Shown: positions 8,479 to 16,645, counted from the stretch's first letter. The stretch: DNA of 35,026 bases from Limosilactobacillus oris DSM 4864 (GCF_001434465.1 NZ_AZGE01000013.1:10501-45526); one strand, 5' to 3'. Translations and numbers: made by a program. Notes: generated by a model from the sequence alone, not told the origin.

Positions 8479-9108
8479 ATGAGAAATACAGTTATTGCTA
8501 TTATTGGTTTGGTTATTTTCTTTGCATTTATCAAGTTCTTTTTAGTTGTGGGCGGAATCGTTGCCCTCTGTGCCAGCGGCTACTTTCTTTATCAAGCCGT
8601 GCGCGATAAGGATAACCGGCAAACACTGCTGAAGAAACGGTTGCTCCCGGCAGTGGTCACAATGGTCTTGTGCTTTGGTTTTACAGGGGCCCTTTCTGGT
8701 AATCAGCAAACTAGCCACCATGAAGCAGCAGGCAGCAGTGCTAAAACTACCCATAAGCACGCCGATAGTAGTTCCACTGATGATTCAAGTGACGATGATG
8801 AGGATAAGGATGACTTCGATTCAGAATCCAGTGAAGATAGCAGTGAGGATACCGGATCAACTGAAGATACTGCTAGCGAGCGCACCAGTAGCACCGACAT
8901 CTCAACCACTACGGAGAATGGTAACGCAAACCTGCATAATAACGGCGATATGACGACCGACCAGGTGGGAACCATTGTCGGTAACAGCCGGACGATGGTT
9001 TATCACACACCGGGCCAGCATGGTTACCGAATGAACTCTGGCAATGCCGTGTACTTTAACTCAGAAGCGGAAGCGCAGGCCGCCGGATACCGGAAAGCAC
9101 TCCGTTAA
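8479..9108 (+). CDS. Membrane-anchored protein with acidic linker and C-terminal sunset-like motif
   Basis: A 209-residue protein; the start at 8479 is chosen because GGAGG lies 6 nt upstream. Three hydrophobic stretches (about residues 4-18, 20-40 and 55-72) form a membrane anchor. Residues 75-150 are an extreme Ser/Asp/Glu/Thr-rich spacer, including runs such as DDSSDDDEDKDDFD. Residues 164-209 hold GTIVGNSRTMVYHTPGQ and then VYFNSEAEAQAAGYRKA. This matches the short domain called 'sunset', seen at the C-terminus of many lactobacillus surface and DNA-entry proteins (G-N...YH.PG...V.F.SE.EA..AGYR). Its molecular role is not established here. The gene is divergent from the L,D-transpeptidase gene, so the two may share a control region. 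Confidence 0.8.
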   Translation: MRNTVIAIIGLVIFFAFIKFFLVVGGIVALCASGYFLYQAVRDKDNRQTLLKKRLLPAVVTMVLCFGFTGALSGNQQTSHHEAAGSSAKTTHKHADSSSTDDSSDDDEDKDDFDSESSEDSSEDTGSTEDTASERTSSTDISTTTENGNANLHNNGDMTTDQVGTIVGNSRTMVYHTPGQHGYRMNSGNAVYFNSEAEAQAAGYRKALR

Positions 9109-9110
9109 AG

Positions 9111-9161
9111 AAACAAACCAAGCTCGTTGCTGATATGCCAGTAGCGGGCTTGGTTTGTTTT
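9111..9161 (+). terminator. Terminator of the sunset-motif protein gene
   Basis: AAACAAACCAAGC pairs with GCTTGGTTTGTTT around a long loop and ends in TTTT. The A/T arms also allow use from the minus strand. Confidence 0.8.
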
Positions 9162-9165
9162 CTGC

Positions 9166-9354
9166 TTAATTATATAGATTACTGAGGTCGTCAACTTGCG
9201 CTCTCAACTCGGGACTAAAGTCAACTAGGTCGGCTGGCGTAATGACCTGCTGGCCTAGTTGCTGGGCAAGAATCGTCAGCATTGACCGGCGGGATACTTC
9301 GCACACCACTCCTGGTGAGCGGCGGTCGGCCTTAATCCTTTTTTCAGTCGCCAA
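9166..9354 (-). CDS. Small open frame of doubtful status
   Basis: A 62-codon frame that opens only with TTG and lacks a good ribosome binding site. The C-terminal half (ILAQQLGQQVITPADLVDFSPELR) looks like genuine protein in composition and is amphipathic. The frame stays open upstream without a start codon. It may be the tail of a decayed gene, perhaps a regulator. I do not recognise a family. The rest of the gap between it and 9566 holds only one strong hairpin. Confidence 0.25.
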   Translation of the reverse strand: MATEKRIKADRRSPGVVCEVSRRSMLTILAQQLGQQVITPADLVDFSPELRAQVDDLSNLYN

Positions 9355-9495
9355 AAATTGGCTGATGCAAATTATCGCACTCCTTGTGAACGTTTTTAAT
9401 TATTTTCGAAACAGTCAAAACATTGGACGTTCTTCCCCAACGCATCTTCACAGTCATAGTAATCCACTATAGGCCAACTTCGTCAAATCACCACA

Positions 9496-9548
9496 ACACG
9501 CCCAAGCGAGATTTAAGGGGTAATAATCTCGCTTGGGCGTGTTTATTT
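9496..9548 (+). terminator. Large perfect hairpin downstream of the hydrolase operon
   Basis: ACACGCCCAAGCGAGATT (9496-9513) and its exact complement (9525-9542) form an 18-bp stem with an 11-nt loop, followed on plus by TTTATTTTA. It lies just beyond the 3' end of the minus-strand operon that ends at 9566. On that strand the tail (GTTGTGGTG) is poor in T, so it may act as an mRNA 3'-end stabiliser or a partial terminator. Confidence 0.6.
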
Positions 9549-9565
9549 TAGATTAAACAGTTGTC

Positions 9566-10621
9566 TTAAAGGGTGTTTTCACCTTCTTTCCAGCTATTCT
9601 TTGCGATAAATGGCACCGTCTTTTGTGGAGCAATAAACGAGAAGAAGCTAAGCTGATTACCCCAATCTGCGGTATCTCCCCAATCTAGTTCTCGTAAATT
9701 ACGATTATCGTAGGTGAAGGCAAATAGCTTTTTGTGCCGAATATCATAGCCAGAAGTATACTGCGTCCAGGCATAAATTGTTTTCTTATCACCGCCTATT
9801 CTTAGCGAGCCCTTCGGCGTGTTAACCGTTGTGATCAATTGAAAAATTTGGTTAAGCGCTTCGTTATCACTTACCGTCGGAGAAAGTAATTTAGCAAACG
9901 CTGCCCGTAGAAAACGTGATTCTGGTTTATAATCCGCTGGAATGCCAACCATGCCGCTAGTCGCCTCATCCATTGCAATTGGCGCAATTTCTTCATCCAT
10001 CTTGTAATCATAGCTACGCCCAGTTGTGCGTTCTAACCATAGTTTGACATTATTAATCTGCCAATCAAAAGTCGGCGCATTCGTGAACACGCCCAGTCTA
10101 TTCTCGTAAATCTTAAATCCATTGGGGACAGAAGGCTCCACAACGATTGAACGACCAGTTTCGTCAACAAAGACACAGTGCTGAGGTACCGACATCCCCA
10201 TCATTGGTCCAGCTTCATTCGTAACCCCCACGTCCTGATTTAGCTTTTCTTTAATCTCATCTAAACTGCCGTAATGAGTTAAAATCCAACTACAAATTTC
10301 TTCGCCCCGGATCGGCGTCTTGCCACTATCCTTAACTTCTTTCGTAGATACATAGCGGTAGAAATGATCAAAATAAAATGAACCGCCACAAATACCACTT
10401 TCATTAATTCCATCCAATAAGACGGGGGACTTATGCAAGTCCTTCGCCCAGACAATTCCCATCACCGCTTGCTGAGTAACAAAAGGCGAAGACATTGATG
10501 AGAAATTGTAACCCTTGGGAATCTTAACTCCTGAATATTCAAAATGCTGTTCAAAATCCTGGGTTCGTCCCCAATAGGGATTCCCCTGCTTGCTAATTAA
10601 TTCTATTCCGGTACAAGCCAT
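9566..10621 (-). CDS. Linear amide C-N hydrolase (choloylglycine hydrolase/penicillin V acylase family)
   Basis: A 351-residue Ntn hydrolase that cleaves a linear amide bond, as in conjugated bile salts, penicillin V or N-acyl homoserine lactones. AAGGAGG lies 9 nt before the ATG. The order Cys3, Arg19, Asp22 matches the family catalytic set (usually Cys2, Arg18, Asp21) shifted by one because the protein begins M-A-C-T. An alanine must therefore be removed to free the nucleophilic Cys. Other family landmarks are GINESG (71-76), VFTNAPTFDWQ (178-188) and SRFLRAAF (235-242). Tyr83 falls where penicillin V acylases tend to have Tyr and bile salt hydrolases Asn, a hint rather than proof of substrate. 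No signal peptide, so cytoplasmic. Third gene of an operon with a DMT transporter and an amidotransferase-like protein. Confidence 0.88.
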   Translation of the reverse strand: MACTGIELISKQGNPYWGRTQDFEQHFEYSGVKIPKGYNFSSMSSPFVTQQAVMGIVWAKDLHKSPVLLDGINESGICGGSFYFDHFYRYVSTKEVKDSGKTPIRGEEICSWILTHYGSLDEIKEKLNQDVGVTNEAGPMMGMSVPQHCVFVDETGRSIVVEPSVPNGFKIYENRLGVFTNAPTFDWQINNVKLWLERTTGRSYDYKMDEEIAPIAMDEATSGMVGIPADYKPESRFLRAAFAKLLSPTVSDNEALNQIFQLITTVNTPKGSLRIGGDKKTIYAWTQYTSGYDIRHKKLFAFTYDNRNLRELDWGDTADWGNQLSFFSFIAPQKTVPFIAKNSWKEGENTL

Positions 10622-10635
10622 CTGCAGCCGCCTCC

Positions 10636-11613
10636 TTAATTATTCGTGGATTCCGCTTCTTTTTGCGAAGGGATCATTGCAATTCCGGCACCAATCAGGG
10701 CTACTAACGCTCCCAATACAGTTACCATATACACATGAGCACCAAGTTGGGGAATCAGCAAATCCATCAAGACTGAACCAATCAGCTGACCAGCAGTCGA
10801 AGCCAAGCCCAGTAGAAGCAGTCCCAGTCCACGCACAAGCAATGCCATCAAGGCAATCGACAAAAGTCCCAGGGGTCCGCCCAAGTACATCCACCAAACG
10901 TGGGGAAGCTCGAAACTGACTTGGCCCATCCCAATTCTGACCAGCAAAATAACCGTCAGAATAGAAAAGCCAACGATGAAATTCCAAGTAATCGACACTA
11001 GCATTGAACCAGTTTCCTTGGCAATTGCGGAATTACCCGCCGGTTGCCAACCAGCAAGGATTCCCGCTAAGAACGGTAAAACGGCAAGACCGATTACTTT
11101 CGGAGCTGACCAGTTTGGCGAAACAACCAGGATCGTCGCAGCAATCGCACATACCGCGCCCAGGATCCGAGCAAAATTAAACGGCTGTTTTACCTCCACC
11201 CCAATTCCAAAACGGTCACAAAGTAATCCGGAAATCACCAGTCCGGAAATTAACGTCGTTTGAAAGGTGGCAACACCAAGAACTGAAGCGGATGCCCCTT
11301 CAGAAAAGACTACCATTGCTCCGCAAATTCCAGCAATCCAGTTCCACCATGGAAGATCATGAGCACGCATTTTTCGCGGAATAGAGGCAAACTGCGCCCT
11401 AGTCGAATGCCGGGCGAGGATGATAACCGTCATCACGACTAAGCCCGAGCCAAACGAAATGACTGCTGCCGCATTTCCATCGCCATGCAAAGTGTTACCG
11501 AGCTGACCATTTACAGCCGATTGTAACGGTGAGAGCATTCCGGCAAAAATAGTTGCTAGTACAAGTAAGGGAACCACAACGTCCTTCTTCACCCTATTGT
11601 TTGAGGAATTCAT
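10636..11613 (-). CDS. DMT-superfamily transporter, tandem DUF606 (YdcZ-like)
   Basis: A 325-residue inner-membrane protein with about ten membrane segments in two homologous halves. The first half has SPLQSAVNGQLG (about 27-38) and the second AGWQPAGNSAIA (about 187-198), the paired motif typical of DUF606/YdcZ permeases. The ATG at 11613 is chosen over a TTG six bases upstream because AAGAAGG lies 7 nt before it. The substrate is unknown. Its place between an amidotransferase-like gene (27 nt upstream) and an amide hydrolase gene (14 nt downstream) suggests it moves the substrate or product of that pathway, probably a small amide or amino compound. Confidence 0.88.
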   Translation of the reverse strand: MNSSNNRVKKDVVVPLLVLATIFAGMLSPLQSAVNGQLGNTLHGDGNAAAVISFGSGLVVMTVIILARHSTRAQFASIPRKMRAHDLPWWNWIAGICGAMVVFSEGASASVLGVATFQTTLISGLVISGLLCDRFGIGVEVKQPFNFARILGAVCAIAATILVVSPNWSAPKVIGLAVLPFLAGILAGWQPAGNSAIAKETGSMLVSITWNFIVGFSILTVILLVRIGMGQVSFELPHVWWMYLGGPLGLLSIALMALLVRGLGLLLLGLASTAGQLIGSVLMDLLIPQLGAHVYMVTVLGALVALIGAGIAMIPSQKEAESTNN

Positions 11614-11639
11614 TTTCAAACCTTCTTCCCATTTCAGAT

Positions 11640-12380
11640 CTAGTTATTAGAAAGCCAGTTAATACAACGGGAGTAAAACTCCCCGTAATTATTCCAATCC
11701 ATAAATTTATTTGACGCCCAGTGAGGACCGATGTCGCTCATATAGGCCAATGACCTGCCCTTTCCAAAACTTGCGGTAATTAACAACGGATTATCATCCA
11801 CGGTAAGTAAAACTTCACTTCCCTCCTTAGGGGTGGCTAATTGATAGCCAAGAATTGGCGGGAACTTGCCCAGCTTTTCAGTAATTGGGCTAGCCTTAGC
11901 GGTCTGTGGAAGTAGCCCTTGTGGAACCTCCCGCCGATCATCATACGGAAGAATATTGACCGGCAGGACATCTTCTACCGCGGTCCCGTGATAGTGCGCT
12001 TTCCCCTCAAAGCCGGCAAATGATAGGTAGCCACCTGCCATCATCAGGGCCCCACCATTTAAGACCCAGCTTTTTAATAGTTCAAGTCGGTTAACGGCTG
12101 CTTCTCCCTTATTAAAAACCTTATCGGGAAGCAAAATAGAATTAGCACCTATATCCGAGAGAATAACTACATCATATTCATCCAATTCCTTGTCAGACCA
12201 CGGAAATAGTTCAGGAACATCATGGGCAAATAAGTGCGTCACTGAATGGCCATGTGCTTCTAGTTCTTTAACGAGGTGCGCACACCCATTTTCAAGTTTG
12301 GTGCTGGTAAAGGAGTCATAACCCTTATATTCAATCGTCGAAGAAATCCATGATTCGCCTGCAATCAAAACGTTTGCCAT
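11640..12380 (-). CDS. Glutamine amidotransferase-like protein (DUF1355 family)
   Basis: A 246-residue cytoplasmic protein and the first gene of its operon; GGAGGG lies 7 nt before the ATG. It begins with the class-I amidotransferase-like strand (NVLIAGESWIS) and has a D-V-V-I-L-S-D-I-G-A-N turn near residue 80. A GGALMMAGGYLSFAGF loop is near residue 110 and GKGRSLAYMSDIGPHW lies towards the C-terminus. These are signatures of the DUF1355 group (ThuA/GATase1-like), usually annotated as putative glutamine amidotransferase. The usual nucleophilic Cys at the elbow is not evident, since the loop reads GGYLS. It may therefore bind or sense a ligand rather than release ammonia. It is linked to the DMT transporter and amide hydrolase genes and probably controlled by the LacI-family regulator upstream. 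Confidence 0.8.
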   Translation of the reverse strand: MANVLIAGESWISSTIEYKGYDSFTSTKLENGCAHLVKELEAHGHSVTHLFAHDVPELFPWSDKELDEYDVVILSDIGANSILLPDKVFNKGEAAVNRLELLKSWVLNGGALMMAGGYLSFAGFEGKAHYHGTAVEDVLPVNILPYDDRREVPQGLLPQTAKASPITEKLGKFPPILGYQLATPKEGSEVLLTVDDNPLLITASFGKGRSLAYMSDIGPHWASNKFMDWNNYGEFYSRCINWLSNN

Positions 12381-12430
12381 CTAAAGCCCTCCTTCAAGCT
12401 AAAATTGAAGTAAGTAAATGATTCTTGAAG

Positions 12431-12448
12431 TGATAAAGCGCTTTATCA
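12431..12448. promoter_or_regulatory. LacI-type operator upstream of the amidotransferase operon
   Basis: TGATAAAGCGCTTTATCA is a perfect 18-bp palindrome with the central CG typical of LacI-family sites. It ends 51 nt before the first start codon of the operon and just after the LacI-family gene, so it is the likely target of that regulator. Its spacing differs from the CcpA cre consensus. Confidence 0.7.
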
Positions 12449-12550
12449 AATTGCTAAAAAAAATCTTTTAATCCGAATGTATTTAAAATCGACCAATTTT
12501 GATATTAAGTGACATTCAAATTAAAAGAATCATTAGCAAACTTCGTCTTA

Positions 12551-12586
12551 AATATAACACATAATCGCGAAATGTAAACGCTTTTA
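12551..12586 (-). promoter_or_regulatory. Promoter with overlapping cre-like site
   Basis: On the minus strand TTTACA (12573-12578), 16 nt and TATATT (12551-12556) with TGT in front form a good extended promoter. On plus, TGTAAACGCTTTTA (12573-12586) matches the cre consensus TGWAANCGNTNWCA at 13 of 14 positions and covers the -35 box. Carbon catabolite repression of the downstream operon is likely. The leader would be about 170 nt and contains the palindromic operator. Confidence 0.55.
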
Positions 12587-12599
12587 TTGAACAAAAGAA

Positions 12600-13622
12600 T
12601 TATTTTTTGATCATTCGCACGGACTGACGCCTGATTAACTCGGGAGTTACGATTAATTTCTGGTGCGTAATTTTTTTATTAACAATCATTTTTAAGAGAG
12701 CTCCGACACTCTCACTAACCATTTTGGAAATTTGCTGGTCAACTGTTGTCAATGGATACTGAGTAATTACGTCGTAAGGATCATTATCAAAACCAATCAT
12801 TGAGAACCGGTTAAAGGCGTTTACCTGATGTTCATTAGCCCACTTGATAATTCCGAAGAGCATCATATCACTAGAACTCAAGACAGCGGTGACTTCATTA
12901 TTATTAATAATAGAGCTGGCTGCCTGGTACCCACTTTCAATCGAATAGTCGCCTTCATAAAGGAAGTCGGGATGAAACGTCAAGCCATTCTTTTCTAGCG
13001 TCTGACGATAACCTTGGTAACGCTCCGGTGCGTTAACATATTGAGCTTTCCCTTGGATAAAAGCAATATTACGGTGACCATGATCAATCAGCTCCTGGGT
13101 GGCTAGAGCGGCCCCCTGAAAGTTATCAAAATTGACTGAGCAAACCCTTAATTCATCCGCAGTTGCGTTAACTAGCACGAACGGCTTCCCGGTCTCATCA
13201 ATCTGCTTTTGCAGCTTCTCCATGTCTTGGTAGAAAAATTCGTTGGACGGCACTAGCAGGATACCATCAACTCCTCGCGATACCATGTTATGAAGAATAT
13301 GTCTTTCCTTTTCTGCCGAATTATTGCTATCAGCAAATAAGGTAGAGTAGCCATGCTGCGCTAATTGTTCATTGATTTCCCGTGTCATCTGGGCAAAAAA
13401 GGGGTTGGTAATGTCGGGAACAATTAAGCCAATGTTATAGCTAACGTGCCGGCTTAACGAAACCGCCGCAGAATTAGGCTGATAGTGAGTTTCTGCCGCA
13501 ATCTGCTTAATCCGCTTCCTGGTCTTGTCACTGACGCGGACCGGGCGGTCATTGAGCACTAAAGAAACCGTGCTCAATGACACACCCGCGGCCTGCGCAA
13601 TATCTTTCATTGTATATTTCAT
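12600..13622 (-). CDS. LacI/GalR-family transcriptional regulator
   Basis: A 340-residue regulator of usual family length. Residues 4-24 (TMKDIAQAAGVSLSTVSLVLN) are the helix-turn-helix. The hinge (about 45-58, YQPNSAAVSLSRH) is followed by the periplasmic-binding-like effector domain, beginning YNIGLIVPDITNPFFAQM. It ends with typical DxxxFGIIKWANE and MIGFDNDPYDVITQYPLTTVDQ elements. It most likely represses the amidotransferase/DMT/amide-hydrolase operon downstream, where a perfect LacI-type palindrome lies. A second inverted repeat over its own -10 box suggests autoregulation. No strong ribosome binding site precedes the ATG, and an in-frame ATG four codons later is possible. Confidence 0.93.
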   Translation of the reverse strand: MKYTMKDIAQAAGVSLSTVSLVLNDRPVRVSDKTRKRIKQIAAETHYQPNSAAVSLSRHVSYNIGLIVPDITNPFFAQMTREINEQLAQHGYSTLFADSNNSAEKERHILHNMVSRGVDGILLVPSNEFFYQDMEKLQKQIDETGKPFVLVNATADELRVCSVNFDNFQGAALATQELIDHGHRNIAFIQGKAQYVNAPERYQGYRQTLEKNGLTFHPDFLYEGDYSIESGYQAASSIINNNEVTAVLSSSDMMLFGIIKWANEHQVNAFNRFSMIGFDNDPYDVITQYPLTTVDQQISKMVSESVGALLKMIVNKKITHQKLIVTPELIRRQSVRMIKK

Positions 13623-13643
13623 CGAAATTCAGTCCAATACTAG

Positions 13644-13667
13644 TTACTGGTTTAATTATACCAGTAA
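13644..13667 (-). promoter_or_regulatory. Inverted repeat over the lacI-family gene promoter
   Basis: TTACTGGT and ACCAGTAA are separated by 8 nt. The minus-strand extended -10 box TGGTATAAT (TATAAT at 13655-13660) lies inside it, 33 nt before the start codon. It may be an autoregulatory or foreign operator; it does not resemble the CG-centred site at 12431. Confidence 0.45.
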
Positions 13668-14215
13668 TTGTTTGAGCAGATACTCCCTAAGGCAACGTAA
13701 GAGTGTTCATTTTCCGCCAAGAATTTCTCAATAATCTTAAAGACATGCAACTGTAGGAACTTTGTGTTCAAATACTCAGCCCCCTTGAGGATATACAGAT
13801 CGGCCGGGACGTGCTTCTCAGCTAATTCATCGTAAAGGCGCTCACTGTCCCGCACTGGCGCTACCTTATCCTCGCTGCCGAAGAAGATCAGAAACAGCAC
13901 GGTATTCTGGTCGATGTATGTCAGCGGGTTCGCCGCCTAATCCAAATCTGATGCCACTTCGAGTTCAACCCCGAGCAGTCTGAGATAAACGAAGTCAAAG
14001 TCATCTGTTGCCCTACCCTGCTTGGCGCTCAGCGGATCCACGACACCATAAAACGGAAACTCGACCTGGGTAATTCTTGAAACGTCGAGGCTATCAAACT
14101 CTTTGCGGCCATTCGTCACCCCCAGCCAGATGCCCACCGGCAGGCTAACATTATTATCCATCCACCACCGGCAAATCAAAAAGCCACTGGGTAGCGTTTA
14201 TCCATCCGTTTGGAA
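13652..14215 (-). pseudogene. Decayed alpha/beta-hydrolase (esterase) gene
   Basis: On the minus strand the frame reads GIWLGVTNGRKEF..., FYGVVDPLSAKQGRATDDFDFVY..., a TAG stop at 13937-13939, then AANPLTYIDQNTVLFLIFFG and SEDKVAPVRDSERLYDEL in the same frame. This is the C-terminal half of a prolyl-oligopeptidase-like esterase, where the catalytic Asp follows F-G-S-E. An earlier piece (MDKRYPVAF) is in another frame near 14180-14215. The middle of the protein, including the nucleophile G-x-S-x-G, and the N-terminus are missing. The expected catalytic His region reads KGAEYLN instead of G-A-x-H. So there is at least one stop, one frameshift and one deletion, and the gene is certainly inactive. 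Confidence 0.8.
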
Positions 14216-14292
14216 GTGGCGGATTACGGTCAGTCTCAGATCTGCCTACCCAGCCTGGCACTTGCGCGTAAGTAATAATTGTGGACACATAG

Positions 14293-14325
14293 CAAAAACA
14301 TCCCCCACAATTGAATGAGGGATGT
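14293..14325 (-). terminator. Terminator of the NCS1/kinase operon
   Basis: On the minus strand ACATCCC, a 14-nt loop, GGGATGT and TTTTTGC, 46 nt beyond the kinase stop codon. An alternative pairing of AATTGTGG with CCCACAATT overlaps it. Confidence 0.7.
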
Positions 14326-14370
14326 AAATTTCCAAACTCTATTTCACGGCTGCCTTTGATTGGATAACTA

Positions 14371-15252
14371 CTATAAACTACCGCCTTCCTGTTGAATCAC
14401 CTTTGCGGACAATCGATTTCCGAGCTTTACGGCTTCATCGATCACCATCCCTTCTTGTAAACCAGCGAGCACACCACCGCAGTGAGTATCCCCCGCGCCA
14501 ATCGTGTTAACAACTTCAACCTTTTTGCCAGGAATTAGCCGTCCACCGTTTGCGTCATATAGATACGTTCCTCGCGCTCCGAGGGTAACAATGACAGGCG
14601 TCTTGGTCTTCTGGTAAATATCAGCCGCCTGCTCAGCAAGAGTTCTTTTTCCACTCAGATAGCTAATTTCGTCTTCGTTTGCGTTAACAATTGTATCCGC
14701 TTTCAAAAATTCGGTTAAAATTGCTGACTCGATATGACTAATCCGGGGTGAAGCGTCAAACATAACCAGTGCCCCCGGCTTTCGCTTACTTAAACATTTC
14801 AATATTACTCGTGCTGCTTCTGGGTCTTCCATTTCGTACCCGCTGATGTAGAAATAGTCATAATCAGTTAAGTTAATCCCTGAAAACCAGCGCTCATCCC
14901 AGTGCTGTTCAATTCCCGGAACGGTAATAAAGGTCCGCTCTCCCGAAGGCTCAACCAGGCACAGATCCCAGCCATTATCAAACGAATTTTCATGCAAAAT
15001 AACCGGAATCCCTTTTTCCTTCAACGTTTGTCGGACAATCTCCGCATACTGGCCATCACCAACGGGAACCAGCAAGTCGGTACTGCCCTTTCCTAAGTAA
15101 TGGCTAATTGCCCCATAGACATTGAAGGCACAGCCACCAACGTTATTGGACTTGAACTTAGCGGTAGCGTCACCGCCAGATTCTGGCATCTGTGCAATAT
15201 CCATAATGACATCAACAAACGCTGCTCCTAGGATAAGACTTTTACTAGCCAT
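14371..15252 (-). CDS. PfkB-family carbohydrate/nucleoside kinase
   Basis: A 293-residue cytoplasmic sugar or nucleoside kinase of the ribokinase family. The N-terminal SLILGAAFVDVIMDI and NVGGCAFNVYGA (substrate-binding Gly-Gly) are present. Near the C-terminus is NTIGAGDTHCGGVLAG, in which the Asp of GAGD is the catalytic base. The ATG at 15252 fits AGGGG upstream better than the ATG three codons earlier. The gene overlaps the end of the permease gene by 8 nt, implying translational coupling. It corresponds to YegV in the E. coli yegTUV set. It probably phosphorylates the imported nucleoside or the sugar released from it, but the exact substrate is unknown. Confidence 0.9.
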   Translation of the reverse strand: MASKSLILGAAFVDVIMDIAQMPESGGDATAKFKSNNVGGCAFNVYGAISHYLGKGSTDLLVPVGDGQYAEIVRQTLKEKGIPVILHENSFDNGWDLCLVEPSGERTFITVPGIEQHWDERWFSGINLTDYDYFYISGYEMEDPEAARVILKCLSKRKPGALVMFDASPRISHIESAILTEFLKADTIVNANEDEISYLSGKRTLAEQAADIYQKTKTPVIVTLGARGTYLYDANGGRLIPGKKVEVVNTIGAGDTHCGGVLAGLQEGMVIDEAVKLGNRLSAKVIQQEGGSL

Positions 15253-16624
15253 GCTGCTCATCCCCTGTTCTCTTATCCTTCTTTACAAACAGGGAAAGCA
15301 CAAACATCACAATAATTGCAGCAATTCCCGAAACAAAGACTGCTAAACTACTGTTATTTTCAAAGATCCCGTGCGCAAATGGTCCCCTGTAGACAGCATT
15401 TGATGTAAAGAGGAAGCCAAAAACAGTAGCAACGACCCAGGAAATAATCCCTGGCCAGTTATAGCGAACTGGCGAACCCTCCTTCATTAAAAAGACGTCA
15501 TAACCTTGGCGACGATAAATCACGTTATCAACAAGGAAAATAGCTACCCAGGAGGCTAAACAGATCCCCAGGAAGTTCAAAAAGAGCTCAAAGTTGGTTA
15601 AAAAGTCACCGGAGATAAATAAAACATAAATGGAAATGACAACAATAATTAACGCATGAATTATCAGGGAAGTTTTCTGGGTAACTTCAATTCCAATCGT
15701 TGCTAAGTTGATTCGCGCAGACCTGAAAGATACTAGACATTGTGGAATAATTCCACCTGCCGCAACCAGGAAGTACAGGAAGCCAAACCAACTCGGAATC
15801 GCATTATACATCACTTGATAGGGGTCACTAGACGTCGCTAAACTAGGTGAAATCGTACTCAGGAGAACTCCACCGGCCATTAAAATGAACAGCGGTGTTG
15901 CGGCCCCCATCGTTGTATTCCAAAATGTTGCAGATAACTTGGTGTCAGGCCGGACATAAGCTCCCCAGTCGGCCGCTGCCATTGACCAGGAAATACTCGA
16001 CCCTGCTGCAACAAAGGCAACTGCTGGTAGCCACCCCGTAAGCCAGCTCCCTGCTTTCATCGAGAAGGCTTCACCCCAGTTGGCATTTATTAAGAACATA
16101 ATGAGCATTACCAAGGTTAAGACACCAAAAATCCAGCTCAGCCAAGTTTGAATTTTAGCAAGAGTGTCCTCCTTAAATATCCCCGATAAGATAACCAAGC
16201 CGGCGAAAATCACTAGGCAAATAAACTTCGTAAACCCAGTTTGAGGGACTTTGATGGTCTTCAACATTGCTGAAAATAACAACGTCCCGGTAATAACATT
16301 GACGGCCAACCAGCCGACCATGTTGAGCCAGGCCATAAAGTTTGGAATCTTATTCCCATAAGTCCCAAACGCCGCACGACTCATCTTGAAGGTAGTTACC
16401 CCCTCACGCCGGCCAATCATCGCTACCCAACCGGGAATTGCAAAAGTCAACGCCCCAATTAACGCTGCCGTAATGGATTGCCAAAATGACAAACGATAGC
16501 TGACAATAATTGCACCATAAACAAACCCCATTATCCCGATATTAGCTGCAAACCAATTGTAAAACAATTTCCCCGGACTTAATGTCTTATCTTCTTCTGG
16601 AACTTTAACAAAGTCATTATTCAT
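15245..16624 (-). CDS. NCS1-family (purine-cytosine permease-like) nucleobase/nucleoside transporter
   Basis: A 459-residue membrane protein with about twelve membrane segments. The N-terminal block (LFYNWFAANIGIMGFVYG) and IPGWVAMIGRREG near residue 65-77 are typical of the NCS1/cytosine permease group. SWSMAAADWGAYVRPDT near residue 215-230 fits the substrate-site loop of that family. GAGGTGAT precedes the ATG. It lies 21 nt after the ADP-ribosylglycohydrolase-family gene and overlaps the kinase gene. It takes the place of the unrelated transporter YegT in the otherwise similar E. coli layout, which suggests uptake of a nucleoside or a modified base. Confidence 0.9.
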   Translation of the reverse strand: MNNDFVKVPEEDKTLSPGKLFYNWFAANIGIMGFVYGAIIVSYRLSFWQSITAALIGALTFAIPGWVAMIGRREGVTTFKMSRAAFGTYGNKIPNFMAWLNMVGWLAVNVITGTLLFSAMLKTIKVPQTGFTKFICLVIFAGLVILSGIFKEDTLAKIQTWLSWIFGVLTLVMLIMFLINANWGEAFSMKAGSWLTGWLPAVAFVAAGSSISWSMAAADWGAYVRPDTKLSATFWNTTMGAATPLFILMAGGVLLSTISPSLATSSDPYQVMYNAIPSWFGFLYFLVAAGGIIPQCLVSFRSARINLATIGIEVTQKTSLIIHALIIVVISIYVLFISGDFLTNFELFLNFLGICLASWVAIFLVDNVIYRRQGYDVFLMKEGSPVRYNWPGIISWVVATVFGFLFTSNAVYRGPFAHGIFENNSSLAVFVSGIAAIIVMFVLSLFVKKDKRTGDEQHG

Positions 16625-16645
16625 GAGAAATCACCTCATTATTTT

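Noticed and set aside
12431-12448. CcpA cre site reading of the palindrome
   Set aside because: The outer bases do not match cre spacing (TG and CA are 14 nt apart in cre, 18 here), so a dedicated LacI-family operator fits better.
13652-14179. Two separate small genes on the minus strand upstream of the LacI-family gene
   Set aside because: They are in the same frame, divided by one TAG, and together read as the C-terminal part of one esterase.
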